Below are positions 52,464-61,580 of a DNA stretch of 64,000 nucleotides, one piece after another. Where the stretch lies: the NCBI GenBank assembly GCA_025808415.1, contig CP075525.1, forward strand, positions 1,845,501 through 1,909,500. The letters run 5' to 3'. Below the pieces are notes generated by a model. The model searched no databases and was not told the DNA's origin. It saw only the letters and a list, made by a program, of their open reading frames with translations. The position numbers and the translations under genes are program-made. Source of the stretch: Cyclobacteriaceae bacterium. GTDB taxonomy: Bacteria > Bacteroidota > Bacteroidia > Cytophagales > Cyclobacteriaceae. Positions within the stretch are counted from its first letter, which is position 1, and each line of letters begins with the position of its first letter.

Positions 52464-52957
52464 CGGTTTGGGGATTTAACATTCAGGCCAATCATAATGC
52501 CGGCCCGTATTCCAAATTTAAAAACTTCATCAAATACAAAGGTATTATACGAGGGACCGAAATAAGCATCGATAGATATTTTCTTCTTATAGAAATTTTG
52601 CTTGCCGATAACAAGTCCGCCACCAAATGTGGCATCAAAACCATCCAGTTGCTGGTAGCGTACAAACGGTGCAATGTATACACCTTGTGGGGCCGATGTG
52701 GAAGAAAGATAGTACCGGTATTCAGGAGTTACGCCAAAGCCAACCTCATTAATAAATACGGCAACCTGGATACTTTTTTCCGGGCTTAGTACGCTTTCGA
52801 ATGCCCCGGAGAAAGTTTGTGCGATGGGACTCAAAAGGTTTACCTTAAAAAGCTTTGCCCGGAAGAATGTAGAGTCTGCAAGTGCAATGGGTTTCTTTTG
52901 GGCCAATGCGGAAAAGTAAATCGATAGCACGATTAACGTGGTAAGTAGAACTTTCAT
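52460..52957 (-). CDS. DUF3575-like outer membrane beta-barrel protein 1
   Basis: About 165 residues from the ATG at 52957 (MKVLLTTLIVLSIYFSALAQ, signal peptide). An earlier in-frame start lies inside a terminator hairpin and is rejected. Barrel strands: FKVNLLSPIAQTFSGAFE, VGFGVTPEYRYYLSSTSAPQ, GVYIAPFVRYQQLDG, FGGGLVIGKQNFYKKKISID, and the end IRAGIMIGLNVKS. Paralogue of the gene upstream. Confidence 0.8.
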   Translation of the reverse strand: MKVLLTTLIVLSIYFSALAQKKPIALADSTFFRAKLFKVNLLSPIAQTFSGAFESVLSPEKSIQVAVFINEVGFGVTPEYRYYLSSTSAPQGVYIAPFVRYQQLDGFDATFGGGLVIGKQNFYKKKISIDAYFGPSYNTFVFDEVFKFGIRAGIMIGLNVKSPNR

Positions 52958-52969
52958 GTTGAAATAAAA

Positions 52970-52994
52970 AGGGGGCAACTAAATGCTGCCCCCT
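52970..52994 (-). terminator. Terminator between the two DUF3575 genes
   Basis: AGGGGGCA (52970-52977) pairs with TGCCCCCT (52987-52994). On the minus strand the hairpin is followed by TTTTTATTTC. It ends transcription of the gene at 53021-53557 or reduces it before the next gene. Confidence 0.75.
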
Positions 52995-53020
52995 ATATTA
53001 CATTAAAAAATTTGATCTCG

Positions 53021-53557
53021 TTAAAACTTGAAACCAAAGTTGATGCCGGTACGCAATCCGAAGCCATCAAATGCATCGGTGTCAAAAGTTGTGTTACCCG
53101 ACTGACCAGAAACTTTCCCTGAATAATAAGCAGGACCAAGGAACAGATCTAAAGTGATCTTATCTTTAAATACCCATTGCTTACCAATTACCACGCCACC
53201 ACCAAACGCTGAAAAATCAGCTTCACTGTCGGAGACATCTTTATCAGAAATATTGAACTTCTGGTACCTGATAAAAGGCGCAACATAAACACCCTCCGGT
53301 GCAGGGGAGTCGGACAGGTAGAAACGGTACTCGGGGGTGATACCAAAACCGCTAAACTTGGTCAGGTCATTCGACCAGCCGGTGTAAAAGAATCCAAGCT
53401 GAAAACTTCCGTTCTCATTAATGGCCCTTTCATACGATACGTTAATGGTCTTCACGATTGGGCTCAAGATGTTGATTTTTACAACATTTTGCGCTTGCAA
53501 GCCACCGGAAACACCGATGAAACATGCCACTAAAACAATTAATAGTGTTTTTTTCAT
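53021..53557 (-). CDS. DUF3575-like outer membrane beta-barrel protein 2
   Basis: Product of 178 residues, signal peptide MKKTLLIVLVACFIGVSGGL then QAQ. It shares with its neighbour the blocks VKINILSPIVKTINVSYERA, FGITPEYRFYLSDSPAPEGV, YVAPFIRYQKFNI and FGGGVVIGKQWVFKDKITLD, and ends in RTGINFGFKF. Small eight-strand-type barrel, probably in the outer membrane. Tandem duplication with divergence. Confidence 0.82.
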   Translation of the reverse strand: MKKTLLIVLVACFIGVSGGLQAQNVVKINILSPIVKTINVSYERAINENGSFQLGFFYTGWSNDLTKFSGFGITPEYRFYLSDSPAPEGVYVAPFIRYQKFNISDKDVSDSEADFSAFGGGVVIGKQWVFKDKITLDLFLGPAYYSGKVSGQSGNTTFDTDAFDGFGLRTGINFGFKF

Positions 53558-53687
53558 AAAGGGATTTGGTTTTTAGTTAGTTAAAGTTAAAACAATTGTT
53601 TCGCACGCCAAAATAATGCCAAATTTCAATTAAACCCTTTGTCCCGCATGTTGTCTAAGGGTTGTTTTTCGTTGATAAATTTAACCT

Positions 53688-54599
53688 ATGCTTATGAAAA
53701 CAATTTCGATGTTTAAGAGGGCAATGACTATAATGGTTGTTGCTGTGCTTGGTGGTGTTGTATCCTGTTCCGATGAATCAACCCAACTCCAACAAGAAGC
53801 TGCCGATGTTGCAGAAGATGCCATTACCGACTACTATTTTGAAGATGCTGATGACATGGCCGGTCTGGCAATCATTTCCGATAGCGGCACGGATGATGGA
53901 GGAAGAGTGGCGAGTGGCGCCAGAAATGTTAACGTTAATGACCAGCGCTTTACCTGTGCTACTGTTACCATCACCCTGGATGAGGACTCAACCCCTAATA
54001 CCCCAAAAGGTGAAATTGTGATCGATTTTGGGAATGGTTGCACTGATGTTATTGGCAATGAACGAAAAGGGAAGATTCATGTTCGCTTTACTGGCCGCAG
54101 GTTTTGTGCCAATACCACGGTGGTTACCACGTTCGAAAACTATTCTGTGAACGGAATTAAGTTGTCGGGTACGCGCACATTAACGGTGCTTACGCCCTGC
54201 GCTAATATTAATTCAGCTAAGTTTCGCATCCGGTTGGAAAACGGCAAAGCAATATGGCCTGACGGTACAGAAGCAACCCGTGCACATTGCCTTGAACGGG
54301 AGTGGAAGAGGAACCAGAATAACCTGCTTTTGGATGAACTGGTCATTACCCAATGTGCGGATGAAAATATTACGGCTTCGGGCAATAACCGTAGAGGAAG
54401 GGCTTACACCATGTCCATTGTTGAGCCGGTCATTTATAAACGCGGCTGCCCTATAGCGGTAAGTGGCATTAAGCAATTCACGGATGTGGCAACCAATAAA
54501 GTGATCACTGTTAACTATGGTGACGGTTCCTGTGACCGGGTTATCACCATAACCGTTGATGGAAATTCAAGAAACGTGAACGTAAACAAAAGAGGGTAA
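53688..54599 (+). CDS. Hypothetical lipoprotein of a Bacteroidota-specific family
   Basis: Product of 303 residues; lipobox VVSC puts the lipidated Cys near residue 27. An acidic segment (DVAEDAITDYYFEDADDMAG) precedes a beta-rich domain with Cys-containing strands: GEIVIDFGNGCTDVIGNERK then GKIHVRFTGRRF, and a second similar half (PIAVSGIKQFTDV, VITVNYGDGSCDRVITITVD). The two GxGxC strands suggest an internal duplication. Starts at 53694 or 53709 are possible. Function unknown; cell-surface role inferred. Confidence 0.72.
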   Translation: MLMKTISMFKRAMTIMVVAVLGGVVSCSDESTQLQQEAADVAEDAITDYYFEDADDMAGLAIISDSGTDDGGRVASGARNVNVNDQRFTCATVTITLDEDSTPNTPKGEIVIDFGNGCTDVIGNERKGKIHVRFTGRRFCANTTVVTTFENYSVNGIKLSGTRTLTVLTPCANINSAKFRIRLENGKAIWPDGTEATRAHCLEREWKRNQNNLLLDELVITQCADENITASGNNRRGRAYTMSIVEPVIYKRGCPIAVSGIKQFTDVATNKVITVNYGDGSCDRVITITVDGNSRNVNVNKRG

Positions 54600-54618
54600 G
54601 TAGGGTTGGTTTTTAGTG

Positions 54619-54660
54619 AAAAGTCCTGGTCCTTATCTTAAGGGGTCGGGACTTTTTCTT
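54619..54660 (+). terminator. Terminator after the lipoprotein gene
   Basis: AAAAGTCC (54619-54626) pairs with GGACTTTT (54649-54656), with an inner CCTTA/TAAGG stem (54631-54643), followed by TTTTTCTTTT. It lies between the lipoprotein stop and thyA and rules out the longer thyA frame from 54616. Confidence 0.85.
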
Positions 54661-54684
54661 TTATTTGCTTTTCAAAACTACACC

Positions 54685-55479
54685 ATGCGAAACTACCTTG
54701 ATTTAATGCAGGATATACTTGAAAACGGAAGCCTTAAAACCGACCGGACCGGAACGGGCACGTATTCGGTTTTTGGCAGGCAGCTTCGTTTCAACCTGGC
54801 CGAAGGTTTTCCGCTGGTAACTACCAAAAAACTGCATCTTCGCTCTATTATTTATGAATTGTTGTGGTTTTTGAATGGCGACACCAACATCAAGTACCTT
54901 AAAGACAATGGTGTATCGATTTGGGATGAGTGGGCGGATGAAAATGGAGACCTTGGCCCTGTATATGGACACCAGTGGAGAAGCTGGCCTGCTCCTGATG
55001 GAACGACCATCGACCAGGTTTCCAAAGTAGTAGAGCAAATAAAAACCAAACCCGATTCGCGCAGGCATATTGTTTCAGCATGGAATCCGGCAGAAGTGGA
55101 TAAAATGGCCCTTCCGCCATGCCATGCTTTGTTCCAGTTTTATGTGGCCGATGGCAAGTTATCGTGTCAACTCTACCAGCGCAGTGCCGATTATTTTTTG
55201 GGTGTCCCTTTTAACATTGCTTCCTATGCCTTGCTTACATATATGGTTGCACAACAATGCAACCTTGAGCCTGGCGAATTTGTTTGGACCGGGGGTGATG
55301 TTCATCTCTACACCAATCATGTAGAACAGGCAAAGTTGCAGTTAACCCGTGAACCTTATCCATTGCCGCAACTAAAAATCAACAGAAAGCCTGAATCATT
55401 ATTTGACTATACGTTTGAAGATTTTGAGATTGTCAATTATCAGTCGCACCCGGGCATTAAAGCGCCCATAGCGGTTTAG
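54685..55479 (+). CDS. thyA: Thymidylate synthase
   Basis: Product of 264 residues, the length of the E. coli enzyme. Converts dUMP to dTMP with methylene-tetrahydrofolate. Seen: [39 protein letters not shown], catalytic Cys146 in [28 protein letters not shown] and [12 protein letters not shown]. The ATG at 54685 follows the terminator. It works with the dCMP deaminase at 31.9 kb in dTMP supply. Confidence 0.97.
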   Translation: MRNYLDLMQDILENGSLKTDRTGTGTYSVFGRQLRFNLAEGFPLVTTKKLHLRSIIYELLWFLNGDTNIKYLKDNGVSIWDEWADENGDLGPVYGHQWRSWPAPDGTTIDQVSKVVEQIKTKPDSRRHIVSAWNPAEVDKMALPPCHALFQFYVADGKLSCQLYQRSADYFLGVPFNIASYALLTYMVAQQCNLEPGEFVWTGGDVHLYTNHVEQAKLQLTREPYPLPQLKINRKPESLFDYTFEDFEIVNYQSHPGIKAPIAV

Positions 55480-55565
55480 ATAATGCAGTAGATAATTATC
55501 TAAAAAATACCTGTTGCTGTAACATTTATACCGCACCCGCGACAAATCCCGTATTCTTACCCAGT

Positions 55566-56243
55566 ATGCACGAAAAAAGCAGTGTTTTTGACATGATTGG
55601 CCCGGTAATGATCGGCCCGTCAAGTTCACACACGGCCGGGGTAGTCCGGATTGCCCGCACTGCCCGTAAGCTTTTGGGTAGCCAGCCCGAGCAGGCCGAG
55701 ATAATATTTTATAACTCCTTTGCCCGCACCTATGAAGGCCACGGAAGCGATCGGGCCATCATTGCCGGGTTGCTTGATTTTAAAACCGATGATAAACGAA
55801 TTAAGGATGCCTTGGACCTGGCCGGTAAAATGGGACTTAAATATCAGTTTAAATCGGTTGGTAATGCTTCAACCATGCACCCGAATACCATACGGGTATC
55901 CATTAAGAGTAGCGAGCGTGAAATTGAGGTGCTGGGCGAAAGCAAAGGTGGGGGAATTATTAATATTGCCGAGGTGGATGGATTTAAGGCTGATTTTAGT
56001 GCCAGTCTTCACACCCTGGTAATTTTTGCCGATGACGTAAAAGGCAGCATTGCCTTTATTGCCAGCATACTTTCACACGATGATTGCAACATTGCCACCA
56101 TGTCGGTTTCCAGGCGCGGTAAACATGATCAGGCCTGTTTGGTTATTGAAATGGACTCTGGTATTAAGCCTGTAACATTGGACTACCTGCGGAGTCTAAC
56201 CTGGGTGAAAGAAGTAATTTATATTCCGGATATTGATTTGTAG
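55566..56243 (+). CDS. sdaAB: L-serine dehydratase beta subunit (iron-sulfur type)
   Basis: Product of 225 residues. The two-subunit [4Fe-4S] enzyme deaminates L-serine to pyruvate. Seen: FDMIGPVMIGPSSSHTAG, the family signature, then GHGSDRAIIAGLLDF, NTIRVSIKS, and a C-terminal ACT domain (TLVIFADDVKGSIAFIASIL, DDCNIATMSVSRRGKHDQA). The alpha subunit, which holds the cluster Cys residues, is not beside it and must be elsewhere. The gene ends 5 bases before the TolC start. Confidence 0.92.
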   Translation: MHEKSSVFDMIGPVMIGPSSSHTAGVVRIARTARKLLGSQPEQAEIIFYNSFARTYEGHGSDRAIIAGLLDFKTDDKRIKDALDLAGKMGLKYQFKSVGNASTMHPNTIRVSIKSSEREIEVLGESKGGGIINIAEVDGFKADFSASLHTLVIFADDVKGSIAFIASILSHDDCNIATMSVSRRGKHDQACLVIEMDSGIKPVTLDYLRSLTWVKEVIYIPDIDL

Positions 56244-56248
56244 TGATT

Positions 56249-57679
56249 ATGAAAAAAATCTTGTTGTTGGCATGTGTGTGCCTGTTCCTTTCTGCTTCGG
56301 CACAAGACAAAAAAGTTTGGACGCTCCGCGAATTGATCGACTATGCTGTGGCCAATAACCTTACCGTAAAGCGAAGCACCTATGGGGTAGAAACGGGGGA
56401 GATCAACTATCGCCAATCCAAAATGGCCATGTTGCCAACCTTGAATGCGGGTGGAAATTACGGGTATAACTGGGGGCGTACCATCGACCCGGTAACCAAC
56501 CTCTTTACCGAACAACGCGTGAACTCAATAAACATGAACGCCAGTAGCTCACTGCTGTTGTGGAATGGCTTTCGGTTGTTTTACAGTATGAAGCAAAATG
56601 AAACGGAACTTGATGCCGTTAACGAAGACCTGATGCGTGCCCGAAACGATGTTATCCTTAACGTCATTACCCTTTACTTGAACATCGTTTTTAATAAAGA
56701 GTTGTATAACAATGCCCAGCTTCAGCTTCGGTCATCCGAAGAGCAATTGAAACAAACCCGAAAACTTGTTGAAGCGGGTTCCCTTCCGCGGGCAAATGTA
56801 TTGCAACTGGAATCGCAGGCGGCCAGCAATGAGTTAACGGTGGTACAACGCGAGAATGCCTTGAATCTTTCTTTACTTCAGTTGAAGCAAGCCTTGCAAC
56901 TTCCCGGATCCACACCGTTGGATGTTGAAACCCTTGAGGTGAGCATTGATGATAATTTGTTGCTCAATAAAACCGCGGATGAAATTTTTGATATTGCCGT
57001 ACAAACAATGCCTGAAATTAAAGCCGCGCAGTTGCGGAAAAGAAGTTCACTGTATGCGTTGCGCTCTACAAAAGGTAATCTGTATCCAAGGTTAACCCTA
57101 AACGGCAACATCACCACCCTGTATTCAGACCAGCGCAGGCAATTTCAACCCGATGGCGGTTTTTCAATCGATACCCGTGAGATTGGTTATGTATCCGGTT
57201 CGTTAACACCTGTATTTGCCGATGTGGTTACGCCAACCGGGCAAATTATCCTCCCATCGCGTTCCACACAGTTTGATAACAATCTTGGTAAGAGCCTGGG
57301 ATTCAACCTTCAAATACCCATCTTTAATGGTTTGCAGGCACGTTCGGCCGTTCAGCGGGCGGCCATAAGCAGGGATTTAGCCGACATATCATTTCTGGAA
57401 GCAAGCAATACGTTGCGACAGGCTGTTGAAACAGCTTATAACGATGCGGTAGCTGCATCAAAAACTTATTCCGCGGCACAGCGCCAGGTGCAGGCAGCTG
57501 ATGAAGCGTACCGGATGAACAAACAACGATTTAACCTGGGGGCAATTAATTTTGTTGAATACCAGGTTTCCGAAAACGATTTGTTCCGCGCACAATCCGA
57601 TTATTTGCGCGCTAAATATGATTTCATATTCCGAAAAAAGGTATTGGATTTTTACCAGGGCCTTCCACTTGAATTTTAA
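56249..57679 (+). CDS. TolC-family outer membrane efflux protein
   Basis: About 476 residues from the ATG at 56249 (MKKILLLACVCLFLSASAQ, signal peptide); a GTG two codons earlier overlaps the previous stop. Two repeated halves of coiled coil and barrel strands (VWTLRELIDYAVANNLTVKR, YNNAQLQLRSSEEQLKQTRK, KTYSAAQRQVQAADEAYRMN, FVEYQVSENDLFRAQSDYLR) fit the TolC/OEP fold. Forms the outer-membrane channel of a tripartite pump with the HlyD gene 21 bases downstream. Confidence 0.93.
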   Translation: MKKILLLACVCLFLSASAQDKKVWTLRELIDYAVANNLTVKRSTYGVETGEINYRQSKMAMLPTLNAGGNYGYNWGRTIDPVTNLFTEQRVNSINMNASSSLLLWNGFRLFYSMKQNETELDAVNEDLMRARNDVILNVITLYLNIVFNKELYNNAQLQLRSSEEQLKQTRKLVEAGSLPRANVLQLESQAASNELTVVQRENALNLSLLQLKQALQLPGSTPLDVETLEVSIDDNLLLNKTADEIFDIAVQTMPEIKAAQLRKRSSLYALRSTKGNLYPRLTLNGNITTLYSDQRRQFQPDGGFSIDTREIGYVSGSLTPVFADVVTPTGQIILPSRSTQFDNNLGKSLGFNLQIPIFNGLQARSAVQRAAISRDLADISFLEASNTLRQAVETAYNDAVAASKTYSAAQRQVQAADEAYRMNKQRFNLGAINFVEYQVSENDLFRAQSDYLRAKYDFIFRKKVLDFYQGLPLEF

Positions 57680-57700
57680 CCACTTTTTACACTTACAATA

Positions 57701-59065
57701 ATGGCAAAGCAGAAAAAAAAGTCGAATAAATTAATTTATATACTTATTGCGGCAGTGGTAGTGCTGCTGCTGTTCATTGCAATTGGCCGCTCACAAGGCT
57801 GGATTGGTAAACCGAAAGACCTTGAAGTGGAGCTAACCAAAGCCAAGCGCACCACCATTATTGAAAAGGTTAGCGCCTCCGGCACCGTTCAGCCTGTTAC
57901 GGAAGTTAAACTGGCACCCGAAGTTTCAGGCGAAATCCGGGAATTGATGGTAGAGGATGGTGATTCGGTTTCCAGGGGTACGTTGCTGGTAAAGATCCGC
58001 CCGGATACCTGGCTTTCGCAATTGGAGCGGGCAGAGGCTTCGCTTAACCAACAGCGCGCTAACATGGTTGCATCGGAAGCCGCCCTGTCGCGTGCAGAGG
58101 CCACGTACATTCGCGCTAAACAGGATTTTGAGCGGCAGGAAAAATTATGGGGCGAAAAAGTTATTGCAGAAGCGGATTGGCAACTGGCACAACAAAATTT
58201 TAAAGTTGCCGAGAACGATTTGAAATCAGCAAGGCAATCGCTAGAAGCAGCAAAATTTATCGTAAGGAGCAGTGAAGCTACCGTAAACGAAGCGCGGGAA
58301 AACGTGAGGCTTACCAGTGTGGTAGCGCCCATGGATGGGTTTGTTTCGAAACTGAATGTAAAAAAGGGTGAGCGCGTAGTGGGTACAGCCCAAATGCAAG
58401 GAACGGAAATGTTGCGCATAGCCGATTTGAGCACCATGGAAGTCCGGGTAAATGTGAACGAAAACGATATTGTGCGTGTGCACATTGGCGATACGGCCAT
58501 TATCGATGTAGATGCTTATGCAAACACCAATAAGCAGTTCAGGGGAATTGTTACGCACATTGCCAATACAGCCAAGGACAAAGTTTCTTCCGATGCGATC
58601 ACAGAGTTTGAAGTTAGGATATTGATCCTCAATTCTTCTTACAAGGATTTAGTCGAGTCTGGCAAGCGATACCCTTTCCGGCCCGGCATGACAGCCAGCG
58701 TGGAAATACTGGCCACGCGAAAGGAGAATGTTATTTCGGTTCCGCTAGCAGCGGTCACTACCCGCCTCCCGGAAGATAAAAAGAAATCAACCGGCACATC
58801 ACAACCAGCAGGAAATCAACCATCATCAGAGAAGAAGCAGGATAAAATTGTTGTTTTCGTAAATGAAGGAGGTGTTGCTAAAATGGTTGAAGTAAAAACG
58901 GGTATCAGTGATTACGACAACATTGAAATAACTTCTGGTATTACCGATTCAACCGAAGTGATAACCGGTCCCTTTCTGATGGTATCAAAGCGGTTAAAGG
59001 AAGGCGATAGAATCCGCCAGGCACAAAAAAAGGAATCAACGAAGAAGGAAGATAAATCCGAATAA
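57701..59065 (+). CDS. HlyD/MacA-type periplasmic adaptor of an efflux pump
   Basis: Product of 454 residues. N-terminal TM helix (LIYILIAAVVVLLLFIAIG), then the beta-barrel/lipoyl halves (VEDGDSVSRGTLLVKI, APMDGFVSKLNVKKGERVVG) around a long coiled coil (LERAEASLNQQRANMVASEA, FKVAENDLKSARQSLEAAKF) and a membrane-proximal domain ending in a Lys-rich tail. MacA-like. The matching ABC permease/ATPase is not downstream; the next gene is pyrophosphatase after a terminator. Confidence 0.92.
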   Translation: MAKQKKKSNKLIYILIAAVVVLLLFIAIGRSQGWIGKPKDLEVELTKAKRTTIIEKVSASGTVQPVTEVKLAPEVSGEIRELMVEDGDSVSRGTLLVKIRPDTWLSQLERAEASLNQQRANMVASEAALSRAEATYIRAKQDFERQEKLWGEKVIAEADWQLAQQNFKVAENDLKSARQSLEAAKFIVRSSEATVNEARENVRLTSVVAPMDGFVSKLNVKKGERVVGTAQMQGTEMLRIADLSTMEVRVNVNENDIVRVHIGDTAIIDVDAYANTNKQFRGIVTHIANTAKDKVSSDAITEFEVRILILNSSYKDLVESGKRYPFRPGMTASVEILATRKENVISVPLAAVTTRLPEDKKKSTGTSQPAGNQPSSEKKQDKIVVFVNEGGVAKMVEVKTGISDYDNIEITSGITDSTEVITGPFLMVSKRLKEGDRIRQAQKKESTKKEDKSE

Positions 59066-59090
59066 TCAGCTCATTTCCGTATTGTCATTT

Positions 59091-59126
59091 AACTCCCGGA
59101 TGGACACCCTTCCGGGAGTTTTTTAT
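59091..59126 (+). terminator. Terminator of the TolC-HlyD unit
   Basis: AACTCCCGGA (59091-59100) and TCCGGGAGTT (59111-59120) are perfect 10-base arms with a 10-base loop, followed by TTTTAT. Confidence 0.92.
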
Positions 59127-59145
59127 ACCTTTCAGATAAAAAATT

Positions 59146-59682
59146 ATGGTACAGCATCCCTGGCATGAAGTTTCCATTGGTGTAAATCCGCCTGAACAGG
59201 TAAACGGGATCATTGAAATCCCGCGCGGGTCGCGCGCCAAATATGAGATTGATAAGGAAAGCGGTTTGATTAAACTCGACCGTGTTCTTTACGCATCTAT
59301 GTATTACCCGTTGAATTACGGATTTATCCCGCAAACATTGGGCGAAGACAATGACCCCTTGGATATTGTTGTGCTTACCCAGGTATCTGTAGTTCCACGC
59401 TGTATGATTCCTTCTAAAGTGATTGGCGTGATGCGGATGATTGACCGTGGCGAAGCAGATGACAAAATTATAGCAGTTGCCGAACAAGATGCCAGCGTTA
59501 GCCACATTCGTGATGTAAGTGAATTGCCCGATTTTTTTCGCGTAGAGCTCAAACATTTTTTTGAAAATTATAAAACACTTGAAAACAAAAAGGTAGTAGT
59601 GGATGAATTCCTGAGCAGGGCACACGCCTTACCGATCATTGAACGAAGCATCACTTACTATAAGGAAGTTTACAAGAAGTGA
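59146..59682 (+). CDS. ppa: Inorganic pyrophosphatase (family I)
   Basis: Product of 178 residues, cytoplasmic. Hydrolyses pyrophosphate to phosphate. Landmarks: [40 protein letters not shown] and the metal site [11 protein letters not shown]. The later block [11 protein letters not shown] carries the remaining catalytic acidic residues. Standard length. A typical promoter is not evident, so it may receive read-through from the terminator upstream. Confidence 0.96.
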   Translation: MVQHPWHEVSIGVNPPEQVNGIIEIPRGSRAKYEIDKESGLIKLDRVLYASMYYPLNYGFIPQTLGEDNDPLDIVVLTQVSVVPRCMIPSKVIGVMRMIDRGEADDKIIAVAEQDASVSHIRDVSELPDFFRVELKHFFENYKTLENKKVVVDEFLSRAHALPIIERSITYYKEVYKK

Positions 59683-59685
59683 AGA

Positions 59686-60672
59686 TTATTTCTTCGCAAG
59701 TTGCCGGAAACTCATGGATCGCGGACTTAGCCAGGTTTTGTTTGAAATAGCATGCCGGTAGTACCTGACAAGGTTTGCGTATAGCTTTGTATAGGCATTG
59801 ATCGAGGGGACAAAGAACAGAAGAAGCCCTGCTAGGCTAATCAGTAAATGACTGATAAAAAGGTTATCAACAACCATATAGGCCTGCATTAACGAACGCG
59901 TTATCCCGCTAAAATGTTTACTGATGTAAACATGCTTTGAAATCAGCACCTCCGATTTGGTCAATGCTTTGGTTACCGGATTAATCCGCGATGCCCCACC
60001 GTGGTTATGGGTTATGCTGATTTCCGTAAGCAAAGCAAGCTGTCCACCTGTATTCCTTACGCGCTTGCACAAATCGGCATCTTCAAAATACATCCAGTAA
60101 TCTTCGCACCATCCGCCCAGTTGATTGAAGTTGGTTCGCTTTATAAAAATGGCTGAACCGGAAACCCATTCGGGTGACAAGGCCTTTTCGCCCGACTGCA
60201 ATTGGATTTGCGGTAAATGATTGTGGGTTAGCCGATAAACAGAACGGAACAGGCTGGTTAATGTGCCCGGACGTACAAACAACCCATAGGGCTTGGTGTC
60301 TTTTCCTTTGTCGTTAAGTTGGTGACAGGTGAGTATAGTGAGGTCTGGGTTTTTCAAAGCCGTGACCATTAGCTTTTTAAGGGCATGCAGGTTCGCAATG
60401 GTATCTGGATTTAGGAAAAGAAGAAATGTTCCGGTTGACTGCGCAGCGCCTACATTGCAGCCATTGGCAAAGCCATTGTTGCCCGTATTTTCAACAAACG
60501 TAAAATGTTGAAACTCGTACTCAAAAGAACCAAGCTGGCCATCATTACTTTGATTGTCAACAATAATAACTTCCCATGTAAAGGGGGCATCACTAAGGCA
60601 ACTTAACGATTCGAGACATTGGCGAAGGCGCTTCCACCCGCGAAAGTTGACGATAACAATAGAAAGGTCCAC
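59686..60672 (-). CDS. Family 2 glycosyltransferase (rhamnosyltransferase-like)
   Basis: Product of 328 residues. GT-A fold: DLSIVIVNFRGWKRLRQCLE, VIIVDNQSNDGQ, FVENTGNNGFANGCNVGAAQ, FLLFLNPDTI and a later acceptor block EWVSGSAIFIKRTNFNQLGG, EDYWMYFEDADLCKRVR. Two hydrophobic segments near residues 270-290 suggest membrane association. WbbL-like; builds O-antigen or capsule. It is the last of three minus-strand polysaccharide genes. Confidence 0.9.
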   Translation of the reverse strand: MDLSIVIVNFRGWKRLRQCLESLSCLSDAPFTWEVIIVDNQSNDGQLGSFEYEFQHFTFVENTGNNGFANGCNVGAAQSTGTFLLFLNPDTIANLHALKKLMVTALKNPDLTILTCHQLNDKGKDTKPYGLFVRPGTLTSLFRSVYRLTHNHLPQIQLQSGEKALSPEWVSGSAIFIKRTNFNQLGGWCEDYWMYFEDADLCKRVRNTGGQLALLTEISITHNHGGASRINPVTKALTKSEVLISKHVYISKHFSGITRSLMQAYMVVDNLFISHLLISLAGLLLFFVPSINAYTKLYANLVRYYRHAISNKTWLSPRSMSFRQLAKK

Positions 60673-60679
60673 GATTTGC

Positions 60680-61555
60680 TTATGGTTTGGTGGCCCGTAA
60701 AACAGCCCTGCGAAGGTAAGGTGGCTTTACTATGTTTTGTTTGCCGTAATAGTAAAGCATGTATCCGTCAGAAAACCGAGTAGTGAAGCCATGGTTTTTT
60801 AACAAGTCCTCCAGTTGTGTAGCATCATCCTGGCTATGGTAGGTGCACAACGCTATTTTTAACTTTTGGTGCCGTTGTATAAGACCGGCAGCCCCACGGA
60901 TAAGACTGTGCTCGGCCCCCTCAACGTCAGCTTTTATAAAATCAACAACTTTATCACCACTGAAATAATCATCCAGTGTAATGCTGTTGCCGCCCGTCTT
61001 ATCCGAAATAAATTTCTGCACAATTGTCACCTTTTCTTTCCAGGGGGCAAAAGTTGCCTTCAAGGCCTTCACCCAACCCGGTTCGGGTTCGAACAAATAA
61101 ATATGTTTCGCTTTGTTTACCACACTCAATGAAAAGTTTCCCTCGGCTGCACCAACATCGGCAATAATATCATTTTCCGATACCGTAAAATCGCTGGTTA
61201 AGTAACGGTGTGGCGATTGAATATCTTGTTCTAACCGAAGGCTGTTGAAATAACGTTGTGCTTTCTTTTTTTGCGAACCGTTTTTGTAGTACAGGTTTCC
61301 ACCTTCCCATGGGGTAAAAAATAATTTTTGCGCATCATCATACGAAATCGGAATATCTTCCGGATTGTATTTTCCGGTAAATTCATATGGGAATACGGCC
61401 ATATCATGATGTTTCAGAAACTCGAGCACCTGCTTTTGCTCATCCTTAATTTTGTTTTGCGGAATTGCGGAAAGGTAAGCGATAACACTATCCTTTAGCC
61501 GCTGAAGTCGTTTCTTTTTGCTAACCGTTATGCGTTCAAATAGGGAAGCTTTCAT
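60680..61555 (-). CDS. FkbM-family methyltransferase
   Basis: Product of 291 residues. An N-terminal helical part precedes the SAM domain: DIIADVGAAEGNFSLSVVNK (motif I), YLFEPEPGWVKALKATFAPW, VVDFIKADVEGAEHSLIRGA (the FkbM IKxDVEG signature) and KIALCTYHSQDDATQL. These enzymes often O-methylate sugars of surface glycans, which agrees with the glycosyltransferase neighbours on both sides. Confidence 0.9.
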   Translation of the reverse strand: MKASLFERITVSKKKRLQRLKDSVIAYLSAIPQNKIKDEQKQVLEFLKHHDMAVFPYEFTGKYNPEDIPISYDDAQKLFFTPWEGGNLYYKNGSQKKKAQRYFNSLRLEQDIQSPHRYLTSDFTVSENDIIADVGAAEGNFSLSVVNKAKHIYLFEPEPGWVKALKATFAPWKEKVTIVQKFISDKTGGNSITLDDYFSGDKVVDFIKADVEGAEHSLIRGAAGLIQRHQKLKIALCTYHSQDDATQLEDLLKNHGFTTRFSDGYMLYYYGKQNIVKPPYLRRAVLRATKP

Positions 61556-61580
61556 ACATTAATTAGATCTTTGAAAGGTA

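Noticed and set aside
54616..54684. Longer N-terminus for thymidylate synthase
   Set aside because: The extra codons lie in a strong terminator hairpin, and the ATG at 54685 gives the standard enzyme start.
55481..55502. TAGATAAT repeat and 14-base palindrome after thyA as a regulatory site
   Set aside because: AT-only palindrome next to an A run; could be a weak terminator, but there is too little to call.
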